Origin: Euryodendron excelsum
Lineage: Eukaryota; Streptophyta; Magnoliopsida; Ericales; Pentaphylacaceae
Reading direction: 5' to 3'
Assembly: GCA_033060915.1 (NCBI GenBank)
Contig: CM065388.1
Location: forward strand, 37,381,001-37,445,000
DNA length: 64,000 bases
A model generated the notes under the pieces. That model was not told the DNA's origin, ran no database searches, and saw only the letters and a program-made list of their open reading frames with translations. The position numbers and the translations under genes are program-made. Position 1 is the stretch's first letter. Each line of letters opens with the position of its first letter. Of this stretch, positions 45,401 through 56,807 are shown piece after piece.

Positions 45401-48022
45401 CTTCAATAAACTCTACACTTCTTTGTTAAATCTGTCTTCCTCCTATCTCTCACTCTCTCTTTGTCTCTTGAATATTTTAACCCCCATTAAATGGATTGCC
45501 CATGCTATCTCATTCTTCAAGTCGAGTCATTATAAAATGGGGAAGAATCCTTAAAAGTAATAATCATCCACAAGAGTATGAGACAAAGGGAATAAACTGA
45601 GAACTACTTCTTTATCATTTCAAAATATGATGGCATGGCATGCAGTGTTCATTAAATAAGATATGCAAGGAATAGAAAGATGGAAAGAAAATAGACGAAT
45701 CTTGTGAAAACCTCCCTTTTCTTGTGGATCTTTTCGATGAGAACCCTTAATAGGGTTTTGGGACTATGCCAACCTCTTTATTGCTCAATTGGCTAGGTGT
45801 ATCACCAAGCAGCAGAGGGCGAATTAATAGATCTTTTACAAGGTTTGGCATGTATTTGGAAGTTAAAGGATTTTGTTGTGGCAATGCACGGGCCTGACAG
45901 AACTTTACAAATGGTGATTGTCACAACATGGTGTGGACATTTTGTAAATGGATGGTTAGTTCTTCTTTCTCCTTAATGTAGGTTCGGCCTCTTCCAATAA
46001 CCGGGCTTATCCTTTGTATGAGTTTGAATTAGGCAAAATGGTAGAAGGGTTTCATGAATTCAATTATGCTCTTTGACCTGAAAAAAGGTAAAGAAAAACA
46101 AAATGCAGTCAGCATGTGGAGTTGGAGGTTTTATACGATACGTGTCCTATAGAGGTCCATTCTTTGAGGGAATCTATGCATGATGCTGCATCCATTTTGG
46201 AGACGAGATTTTTGCCCCTGATACAATACAATACCTCTTCGGCATAAGCTAGTTAAGGTTTCTTTGTTTGGGCAATCCCGCCTCTAGGGCTAAAGAGAGA
46301 TTTGGGCCTCTCTTAAGATATGGTTCTATGCATGCCATAAATCCTTAAGGTTGAAGAACCCTTATGAGTTGTGGTAGGTTCGATTAACATGAGATTGGAC
46401 TGCTCCTTTCTCTCTACAGTTGATTAGATGCATGAGAATGCAATGACTTGAGTTTCTTGGAACTCTTGGCACGGAATGGATATGGATGTATAAGCATAAT
46501 AAAAGTGAACATGTGAACAGTATGATAATAATAAATGAATGGTTTAGAAGACCCCCTTATTATTTATCTTCTGCCTTTGATTTTCTTGGTACTCGGAGAT
46601 GAGGGAGGAAGATAAAAGACAAGAAATAAAAGATAAGCGTTTTGATTTGGAAGTTTTTATACAATGTATGTCCTAGAGCTACCCCTACTTTGAAAGGGAA
46701 ACTAAACCTTATGCATTTGGCTCACTTTCTGGAGATCGGAGTTTTGCTCCTGTATGCAGATACCTTACCGTTTGAATAGGAACATACATACATTCATTCA
46801 TTCATTCATTCATTCATGAGAAATGATAGGACTACTTTGATATTTGAAGTTTAAATAAAATGAAATTGAAATACATTTTAATAGAGGGAGCGAGAATAAT
46901 TTTCTTGGGACTTCCACCTATCTACTTTTACATTTGGGATCCTAAACTACTATTGAGTTTTCGGATTCACCTTCTTTGATGTTGGTGAGATCATTGAGAG
47001 ACCTTGTTTGATTGCTCCTTGTCTTCTTGACAATCCTATCTCCGTGAGCATAGCGGGATTGGGGCCTCTCTTATGGAATGACTTGAAATGCATGCTATGA
47101 GTCTTTAGGGTTACATGGAAACCCTTAAAATTTTGGCAGGTTTAATGCAAGGGAAAATGAACTTCGTGTCACTCTCTTTAGGTTGTTCATATGCATGAAG
47201 ATGTAATGAATTGAGTTACTTTTGAACTCTTGTCTTGATATAGAATATTAAATGTATGAACATAGATGCATAGAGTAGAGAGAGAGAATGCATTTGTAAA
47301 GTAAACATGGATACATGAGCAATTAGATAGCCATTACAACAACAGGAATACAAGTAATATAACAACAAGAATAGACAAGTTCAAAGGAAAGTAAAGCAGT
47401 CGTCTTTTCCTCCATGGTTTTGAAAATGAAGTGTGTATCTTAAATCCAGCAGAGGTTCGGCTATGCATGGTGTCTATATGAGCATGAGGTTGGGGGTTTA
47501 TTAATACTTCCTAAGAAGGCTCAGTTCCTACAGCTTCAAACCTAGGCCTGGTAATCCGAGCGGGGGAACCATTAATAGACCGTAGGCGAAGAAAATGACA
47601 CAACATCTTACCCACAACCAATATATTATTCCCCCTTCTTACTAGTAGGGACATTTCAGGTAAAGAATGTAAATATGCAAATACTTGTGCATAATGCAGT
47701 TTGTGTGTGAAATTTTACAAAGTGGATGAAAGAGCCCAAAACTCCCATCCATCCTGTCCATTCCATATATTCAGGACATATATAACAGTTAATATAACAT
47801 GAAATAAAATGTGAACAAAAGTCCACCTACAAAAATAAATCTGCAAAATTTAGTACTTGAATGACAAACAAGATGCAAGATTGAATAATTGAATGCATGC
47901 TATGACATGTTCTTGAAAAGCTTGATTTTGAAAAGTTTGAAGTGGATAGAATTGAATAAATTAATCAAAGACCCCAAAGGGGTGAGGGTGAATAAACATG
48001 AAAATGACCTAACCCTCTAAGT
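45401..48022 (-). other. E2 long leader with duplicated modules
   Basis: It is colinear (reverse complement) with the E3 leader 61422-64000. The 'acaagagttc...aactcaagtca' module appears twice, its ends at 47236 and 46469, 767 bp apart. A CATT microsatellite (46791-46817) and the conserved 'cttcgcc...gcgggggaacc' block (47560-47595) are present. It passes directly into the post-pol-like region, so neither gag nor pol is encoded. Confidence 0.7.
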
Positions 48023-48041
48023 GTCCCTAGTAGAGTCGCCA
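48023..48041 (-). other. E2 primer-binding site
   Basis: On the minus strand it reads TGGCGACTCTACTAGGGAC, two bases inside the LTR end at 48044. It has the same type as the E1 and E3 sites. Confidence 0.85.
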
Positions 48042-48043
48042 GT

Positions 48044-51000
48044 TGTCGCGCCTTGATTTTTTACACTCGAGGAAAAGATACACAAGTGAAAAAAATACAG
48101 TACTTTCTCGTTAGAACTCGTCCTCCTAGAAGAACGAGTGTGACTAGATTTGAATTTGAAATTAATTTGATTAAAGGCTTTTGAAAAAAGTTTGGAGTCG
48201 CCACCTAACTTGATTAAGGTGAGTTAGGCTACCTAAAACTAAGCACAATTCGATGATTACACTTAGGATTTTTGAAAAAATTTTGAAAACTTTCTTAAGA
48301 TTGGGTTTTTAAAAAAATAGGTTGTTCAGCAACCTTTGGAAACATTTAAGCCCTTTTGGAAAATAACTCCATTCGGTTTTTGAAAATAGTGATTCTAGCT
48401 TCGAAAGTTGGTTACATGTAGGGAAGACACACTTTGCCATCACCCTACCCCGCCCTTGCGGTACCTACATGTCTATCCACTCTAAGTTCACTCATTTAGA
48501 ATCTTTGATTAATAATTGTCCAAAACTATCCACTTTAGAAAAGAATTTTTAAAAAAAAAAAGTTTGACATGATGCATGGCATGCAAGTGCAAGAATTTGA
48601 TTTGAGTTTAAAAATAGATTTGAAAAGAACTTGATTTGATTTTGGAAAGAGATTTGAAAACAACTTGATTTGATTTTGGAAAGAAGGTTCTAGGAATTGG
48701 AAATAAATTATGGAATTGGAGATTTGAAAATAGATTTTTGTATTAAAAACTTCAAATAGATTATGGAATTGGAAACTTGAAAAAAGTTATGACCGCACCC
48801 ATGAGGGTTGCCTACATATCCCTTTTTGGGACTCAGGTTAGTCATAGTGCAAACAAAAGTCCGATTGAAAACAAACACTTTTAGGTTTTTGAAAAATTTG
48901 ATCTGAAAAGATTTGATTAGAAAAGAGTTTGATTTTTTAAAAAAGGGTTTGACTTGAACTTGGAATAGAATAATTGAAATTGAGATTTGAATTTAAAATT
49001 GAACTTAGAGTTGAAGAAGGGTTTCAACTTTAAAAGAAAACTTGGACTTGATTTGGAAAGATAAAGTTGAGTTTTGAAAACATTTTAACTTAGATTGAAG
49101 TTGGAAAACCATTTTGGTTTAGAAAGGAGATTTAGAAAAAGGTTGAAGCTTCCTAACTTTAGGGTTAGGGTTGAATTAGGGTTTAGGCCTCTTAGGGTTT
49201 TGGTTACCTAAGATTGGAACATGTAGTTGAATTGGAAAGAATTTGATTTAGATTTGAAGAGTTCGATTTTAGAAAGTTAGATTTAGGAAAGGTTCGAATT
49301 AGGAAATGTTTGAATTAGAAAATTTTCATTTTAGGAATGTTTTAAATTTAAAAAGATTTCAACTTTGGAAAGATTTGAAATTTGGAATGTTTTGAATTTT
49401 GAAAAGTTTTGAAATTTAGAAAGGTTGGAATTGGGAAATGTTTGAATAAAGAAAGATTTGATTTATATTTCCTAAAGTAGAAGATTAGATTTGGTTTCTA
49501 AAATTGGAAGATTTGATCTAGTTTCCTAATTTGAAAGACTGGATTTGACATGAAATTGGAAAGGTTAAATTTTGGAAATCTAGAACTTTGGAAGCCTATG
49601 ATTTTATGTACAGAAAAAGAAATTTTGGAAATCTAAGATTTGTTGTAAAAGATAGTTTTCATTTTAAGAAAGAGAATGGGGGTTTCTTAACCATGGAATC
49701 TATGGCTTGACTTGGACTTCAAGAAAATGAGATTTTAGAAAGTAAATCTTTTGGAGAGAGTTTCTAGGAAGGAAACTTGAAGAGAGTTTTTAGAAAGTGG
49801 ATTTTTTAAGAGAGTTTTTAGAAAGTATTTTGGAAAGCAACTTTGAAAGGGGTTTGAATATGGACTTTTTGAAAACCTGTTGAATGTTTCACTTTCCTAA
49901 AACTATTCTAACCATGAAGAGATTAGACCATTCTAAGTTAGTGGTTTTGAAAACAACATGAATTTGAAATTTGGACCAAAAGGATCCCATTGAATGTCAC
50001 ACTTTCCTAAAACAACTCTAATCATGGAATGGCTAGAATCATCTTAAGATTGTGGTTTTTGATGAAAAACAAGTTAGGGTTTACACCCAAAATATGGACC
50101 TTGATAGTCACAATGAATATAACACTTTCTTAAAGCAACTCCAACCATGTATTGGCTAGAATCACTCTAGGATTATGATTTTGAAAACAGGTTTGAAAAA
50201 GAGATCTTGAATGCAAGTTTGAAAGATGATTTTGATGCCAATTTTGAAAACAACCTTTTGAAAACAATTTTGAGTAGATGAATGAATATGATATGCACAA
50301 TGTAAGTAGGGTCGTGAACATAAAAGGTTGGCTTCACCACATAATCAAAGGGGCCGAATCCACATGATCTAAGGTTGAATTAGAAGAAGGCCCCCGACAT
50401 GGTGACTTTCAACCATCTTTTTTACATGTGAATCAGGAATTCCCTTATTTCAAGCATGTAAGAAAGGGGGGAAGAAGATAGGAGAATAAAATAGAAGAAA
50501 ACCCAAGTGGGTTAGTAGGAAAAAGAGAGAAGGGGGAAGTACGTAAATATAAAAGAAAGCCTACCTCATTTTCTTCTTGTTTTGTTTGTTTTATTTGCTT
50601 TACTTTGCTTGATCCTTGAGAGCTTCCAAGTTATAGTACCTTGAGTCTTCAATGGAGGCTTTAGGGGTTTGTATACGAATGTATGGAACGTGTATAACTG
50701 TTAGGGTTAACTATATGTTGGCTAGGGTTTGAAGAGACTAGAGTGGCTAGGGTTTTGAAGACTTCGAGCACTATAATTCGAAAAGTCGAGTTTTTGTACT
50801 AAGTTTGCGGACCCTTTTTAGGCAAGAGGAGGCTCTGTATTTATAGATAGAAGATTGACCTAGCGCCCGTTAAAAGGCCAAGAATGGTTTGGAAGGGCAA
50901 AAATGGGTAGAAACCCTTGAAATAATGTCCCGAAGGCAACGAACTTGAAAAACAATGTCAGGATTGTTGAAGTGGTCGGTCGACCCTTTAGGGGCAAAAC

Positions 51001-52254
51001 GGTCAACTTAAACTGGAAAACCACTGGAATGGACTTGAAATGTCCCAAGAAAGGCTTGAGGATTGGAAACACTATTTAGCATGTTCTAAGGGTTTGCCGA
51101 TTTGATACCCAGAGCCAGTGTGGTTGAAAAAGGTGACCGGTCCACTAGGGGCAAAACGATTATTTTGTGCTGGGTTTGCTGGAATAGACTTGAAATGATC
51201 CGAAAAGGTATTAGAAGGTCAGGAATACTATTAGAAGCATTCTTGGGAGGTTATCGGTTTGATACCCAAAGTCGGTGTGGTTCCCGGAGATGCTCAGATG
51301 CCTAGGGGCAAAATGATTATTTTAATCGAATGGTCTCGGAGTTGGTCCGGAACTAGCTAGAAGGCATTTGAACATGCCAGATCTTCTTTGGGACAATCTT
51401 AAAAGGTGGACTTACGCTCTAAGGACTTAAGCACTTCCTCAAAAAGCATGCCAAAAAAGGCCTAAGGTGTATTTTGGTTATTTTTCACCGAAGTAGGCTA
51501 GCAGGCACTAGTGTTAACCTAGGTTTTGAGTGTTTCCGTCACTTTGACGGTGTGTGACGAGTTGTTTCCAAAGGTATCTGGTCCTTTGGTAAATGTGTCA
51601 CAATAAAAAGGCGAGTTTAGTCTCGTAACAAAAGGGTTTTGTTGGCATTTCCCAATGTCGACCTGTTTATGAGTGTTGCCGTCACTTTAACAATTAAGAT
51701 GTTTGCGAGCGTTTTCACCACTCTGACGGTATGCGTTCATTCTAGAGATTGCTTGATCTAAGGAAACTACTGAGTGGACTTATCGTCTGAGGAGCCAGCT
51801 TTCTCGAAAGGCATGCCAAATGACGGAAAGTGGACCGTTCTACCATCTCGAGGACTTGGATTCCATCTCGGTCGACGAGTTTGAAGGGACTTACCATTTC
51901 GAATAGTTTTCTCGAAAATTATGCCGTATTGGATGGTCTTACTGCCTAAGGAATTAACTTTCTTGAAAGACATGCCAAATTTGATTTGAATTGGAATTGG
52001 ACTTAAAATTGAATTTGAGATTAAAACGAGGACTTACCTTCTCTAGGAAGACGTGCCAACTAGAATTGAACCGAGCAATGCCACAAGGCCATTTTGGTCA
52101 TTTTGCCTATGTTGGGCTTGATTAACCCATGAAGCGATTGTTTGATTGGATTGAGTTTGGAAAGCCAATTTTGACTTGAATGTGTCTATATTGGTTAAAA
52201 TGTGAGTCTGGTCGAACCAGAGATCGTAGGGTAAGCAAAAAAGGGATGTTTACA
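48044..52254 (-). mobile_element. E2 5' LTR (4.2 kb)
   Basis: It is bounded on the plus strand by TGTCGCGCC (48044) and GATGTTTACA (52254); in element orientation this is TGTAAACATC...GGCGCGACA. It is colinear with 35640-39787 apart from a ~215-bp deletion at about 50868 and a ~100-bp deletion near 49800. The minus-strand TATA box is at 50836-50846. The deletion removes most of the dyad upstream of TATA. The flanking five bases on the right are ATAAT; the partner copy is lost with the other end of E2. Confidence 0.9.
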
Positions 52255-53783
52255 ATAATCTAACAGTCAAATGATATAAACGAAACTTAGGATGTGAAGT
52301 TTTCCCTGTATCACCAACTAGTCAGAGACCTTTGTCAGTCCTTTTAAAAGATAGATTTTTACCACATTCCCAAAACTAAGAACAACTTTGTTGATACCTT
52401 AGTAACCTTACTACTGCCATTATGGTCGATGATGGCATTGAAATTCTCTCTAAATCTTTGTTCGGGATGCCCCATCTCACTGCCTCAATACTTCTCCAGA
52501 GCTCAATAGACAGCCATGGTTCCATAATATCAAAAGATATATGTAGACATGGGAGTTCCCTATCCAAGCCTCACAGAACGACATGAAGACAATTAGAAGA
52601 ATGGCCACCCAATACTTTGTAGCCAAGAATCAACTTTTCCAAAGATCAATGTTAGGGCCTCTAAAGTGTGTAAACGCGATCAAAGCTAGAGAAATCATGA
52701 AGGAAGTACATGAAGGAACTTGTGGTCCTCATGTGAATGGTTATACCCTCTCCAAGAAAATCCTCAAGACGGGGTACTATTAGACCATCATGGAGTCTGA
52801 TTGTGTCAAGTACATATGTCATCCGGTGCCACAAATGTCACATAACAGGGATATGATCAAGGCCCTGCCTACAAAATTCCAACCAATGACGACAACCAGG
52901 CTCTTATCTATATGGGGGATGGACGTGATTGGCCCCATTACTCCCAAGGCCTCAAATGGGCACCGATTCATTCTAGTCACCATTGATTACTTCAATAAAT
53001 GGGTCAAAGTAGGATCTTATGTCCATGTCACCAAGAAGGTTGTTAATAGATTCATCAAGAACCATATCATCTGTTGGTACAAGATCCTAGAATTGTTCAT
53101 CATAGATAATGCAAACAATCTGAACAACAACATGATGACTCAATTGTGCCAAAATTTCAACATCACTCATCGAAACTCTGGAAGTTACCGACAGCAAATG
53201 ATTGGGGTAGTGGAAGTAGCTAACAAAAACATTAAGAAGATTTTCAGTAAAATGATTGACAATTACAAAGATTGACATGAGAAGCTTGCTTTTGCACTTA
53301 TGGGTTATCGAACCACTATGAGAGTATTCACCGGAGCCATACCATATGAGTTCGTTTGTTGAAATAAGGTTGTCCTCCCTGTTGAAATTGAAATCCCGTT
53401 TTTGAGAGTCCTAATGGAAACCAAGTTAGATGAAGCAGAATGGATCAAAGACTAATATGCGTAAATATGCCTGCTGGATGAAAAACGGTTAGCCATAATC
53501 TATCATGACAATGTTACAAAAAGTGGCTGGCCAAGGCCTTTCATAAGAAAGTTTGGCCTTGGGGTTTTCAGTCTAGAGATTTGGTGTTGAAGAAAATCTT
53601 TCCCAACCAAAAGTAAGCTCAATGAAAGTTTGCTCCAAATTAAGAAGGGACCTTTATAGTCAAGAAAGTTCTGACAGGTGGAGCATTCATTTTGGAAGAA
53701 ATTGATGGTCAAGAATTTCCCAGTCCCCTGAATTCTGATGCAGGTCCCCTAAATTCTGATGTAGTCAAATGCTACTTTGTATA
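52255..53783 (+). pseudogene. E0 RNase H (C-terminal part) and integrase
   Basis: Resumes E0 pol beyond the nested block. First RNase H: Y-H-Q-L-V-R-D-L (52310) and, in another frame, I-D-F-Y-H-I-P-K and N-F-V-D-T-L-V-T-L. Integrase follows from 52583: zinc-binding H residues in V-H-E-G-T-C-G-P-H, then C-V-K-Y-I-C-H where the second Cys pair is incomplete. The core has W-G-M-D-V-I-G-P-I (Asp), F-I-I-D-N-A-N-N-L (Asp) and G-V-V-E-V-A-N-K-N-I-K (Glu), so all three acidic residues survive. H-E-K-L-A-F-A-L-M-G-Y-R-T-T and a decayed tail run to about 53783. The phrases are those of Ogre integrase. Stops at 52781, 53273 and later, plus the missing RNase H core, make it dead. Confidence 0.9.
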
Positions 53784-55052
53784 AGGAAATGTTTAGGTTT
53801 CCTTGATTCACCAATAAAAAGTTTTTCTTAGATTAAAGAACAACCATCATTTCATGGAATCCCCAAACAGCATCCCTTGATTAACCCATTCAAGCTGGAA
53901 GAAAAAGTTTCCTTCACCAGACTCTTATCGAGAGCCGCCCGTTGAACTGGGGCAAGCCTACGTAATCAATCCCGCACAATGGATGAACCCTTCTAATCAA
54001 CACATCATTCTTTAAGGCATTGTCAAAGTTTTGCAAAAAGCTCTATAGACTAAGTACCTTAACTTGGAATGAATAAAGGCCTTCAATTCATCTACCATAT
54101 AGTAAAAAGCATCCCCTTGTGAATCACACTTATACTAGTTACATTCTTTTAGAAAACTAACCTAATGATCACCACCCACAATGGGTCAAAGAAAAATAAA
54201 GAGAAAAATAAAAAAGCGGACATGGATTTAAAGGAAAGAAAGAATGAGAAATCCTGAAGATGTAAAAATAATATAAAAAAATACTCACTCCTAGGGAACC
54301 AAAAAAAAAGGAGCACAAAAACCAAGTTAGTGTCAAATTCTGAAAGAAATTCAAGGAAAAGGAGTAAAGGTGGAAAAAGAGAGCTCACAAAAAATTAAGC
54401 AAAAAACAGAAAGAAACAACAGAAAAGTCAAATTGTTAAATGTGATCATAGGTCTTAAGAAGTCCAATAAATGCAAAATGTATTGAGCCTTTATCCCTTC
54501 CTTTCAAATAACCCATGACATAGCCTACATTATGGTCCAAATGAAATTCCTCTCAAATTAGAGAAAATTGCTTAGTCTAAATGAGCTTAAACAAAAAATG
54601 GCAATTTCTAAGAATGAATGAGTGAGGAGGTAGCCCATTACCCTCTAAATCATAAAAAGGGCTCACAGTTTCTATAACCCCGTGATATGAGAAAGCAAGC
54701 CTTTAAACACCCCTCCAACATTAACCCTAACCTAGCTCATATTCTAGCCTTAAACCAAGTATCTTCATATTAAGACAAAACTCTTCATTGCTCAAAAAGG
54801 GGAGACATAAGTTTGCGTTACAGCAGAGAGAATCATGACCTTCAGAAAAATGATAAAAAATAAATAGCATGTCCTTGTGGATGCAATGAAAAGCCAAAAG
54901 AGCACTAAGGATAAAAATGTAGAGGCATGGCAAGATACAAAGGCTATCGACCTAGTAAAAATATGCTAGCACGCCATGATGCAAAAATAACAAAGCTGGG
55001 ACTGGTAAAAACCCGCAAGGGCACTCCTAGCAAGAAAAGCAACAAAAAATAG
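53784..55052 (+). other. E0 post-pol untranslated region
   Basis: No ORF. It shares modules with E1 5691-7486 and E2 43730-45400: 'cacaatgggtcaaagaaaaataaag' at 54175 and 'atgacatagcctacattatggtcc' at 54514. The second module appears once more in degenerate form ('aacctagctcatattctagcc', 54730). Confidence 0.6.
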
Positions 55053-56314
55053 GTAAATTACATAGACATCCCCTTAACATTTGTAAAACTATAAGAACCT
55101 CCCACAACATTTTAAAATTTCACTAATCACCCCTGTTAGAGCGGTGATGGCATAGACCTTTAATAGAAGTGAAAAATTACCTAACTACCCTTGTATTTAA
55201 AATTTTTTATTAAACAAAATTATTATTGATTATTTTAAATAATGAAAAGTAAATTAAACATTTTTTTATTTTCTCTCTCTTTCCTTTTTTTTCCTTACTG
55301 CCTTCCTCTATTGCTACAACAACACAAATGCAAACCCTACCCTCCTTCATTGTAAGCCTTAGCCTTCCTTTACCCCTCCCATCATTGCCCAACCCTCCCT
55401 CACCTACCTCTCCTGTCATCCCCCAACCCTCCCTCACCCCTTCCTACCTCCCCTACCACCATCCACCACACCCATCCACTGTTAAACCCTTTTTCAAATC
55501 TAAGAAAAAAAGGGTGAGAGAAAGACACAAAGATATAAAGAAGAGGAAGAAGAGACCTAGTTCATTGCCAGAGGGAGAAGGAAGAATAGACATCCAATCT
55601 ATTGCTGATGATGACATCTATCACCTGGCACATTCAACTGATCAAGCAAGTGCTGGTGAACTCATCAGTGATTTTCCCACTTAGTACCCCTGATTTGGTT
55701 GCAAGCAGAGGCGACAATGACGATGCTGGAGCTGTGACTAGGTGGCATAATTGACGACGAGGGTGAGGAGGTAGCTGCCAACAAGGGGTGCCGACCCCAT
55801 CCTGCCAGCCCCAAATTTCTCATCTTTGGTGCCATGATCATCTCCTCATCTAGGGTTTCACAAAAATGAAGTTGTGTCAATTATAGTGTCCTAAGGCATC
55901 AGTGGAGCGTGAGTTCTAGGGTAATGAGGGAAGGTGGGGAAAGGAAGTGGGTTGGTGGGGTAGGGTGACAGAGGACTTATTTTGATGGAAAAATGGGGGC
56001 AAATGGGTGGGGCTTGGCTAGAGGTAGGCTGGGGTTTGGTAGATCGATGTAAGGGTGTTGGTTGGAAAAGAAGGTGGAGAAATACCAGTGATGAAGAAGA
56101 GCAAATGGTGAGATTTGGGAAAGGGAAAATAGTCATTAAAATAAATTATTAGACTTGTATAAGCTTTTTCCATTTGGTCAACTAACGGTTGACCAACGGA
56201 GGGAGAAATTCTTTAATTAAATTCAAAAGTAAGGGAGGTTGTTGTAAATTTGAAATGGTTGAGGGAGGTCCCTGTATTTTCCCAAATGTTGAGGGGAGGT
56301 CCGTATAGTTTACG
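55053..56314 (-). mobile_element. Non-autonomous MULE-like DNA transposon (1.26 kb)
   Basis: Long imperfect inverted ends: GTAAATTACATAGACATCCC (from 55053) against GTAAACTATACGGACCTCCC (reverse complement from 56313). The pairing continues for about 70 bp with 'cctcccacaacattt' and 'cctccctcaaccattt'. The interior has a pyrimidine- and Pro-rich frame (55328-55684, 118 residues, S/P-rich then K/R-rich); I do not recognise it and it could be a captured fragment. Flanks GCAACAAAA and GCAAAAAAA could be a 9-bp target duplication with one mismatch, but only if several extra bases are allowed at the left end. Strand is arbitrary. Confidence 0.6.
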
Positions 56315-56807
56315 CAAAAAAACAACCTCTCCCCTTTTCATTCTCAATCATCATTGCAGATTTTAGCAAGATGATTCCAAGTTTTGGCGGGCAAAATAGG
56401 TCAAAAAGTCATGAACATTAAGAAAGGCATTCTCCTAGCATTAACGGGCCGATAAAGTTAGCAATGGGGACCCTTATCGAGAGTATGGCAACAAGTCTAT
56501 CATCGCTTTCCAAGGGAGCGCTTTTTCTATGTGCAGACATACTATGTCTTGACTAATAAATCATACAAGAAATGATCAACAAGAAGTAGTAATAAAAAAG
56601 GAGTAAAGACAAAGAACTATGTTCCTTCGAAAAGTTTCCTTTGCCTCAAAAGAAAGAGAGGTCACTAAAGCTCATATCACGGTCATATATACAAAGTAAA
56701 CTTAAGTCAAAATATCTTTGAAATGCAAGAATCAAAAACAAAGGAAAGAAATAGACAAGTTATAGTTGTACCAAGATCGAGGAGCCAATACATAGAGATT
56801 TGCAGCC
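56315..56807 (+). other. E0 post-pol region, last part before E3
   Basis: AT-rich sequence without ORF. It has no purine tract next to 56808, so the LTR that follows is not the E0 3' LTR in its original place. Confidence 0.5.
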
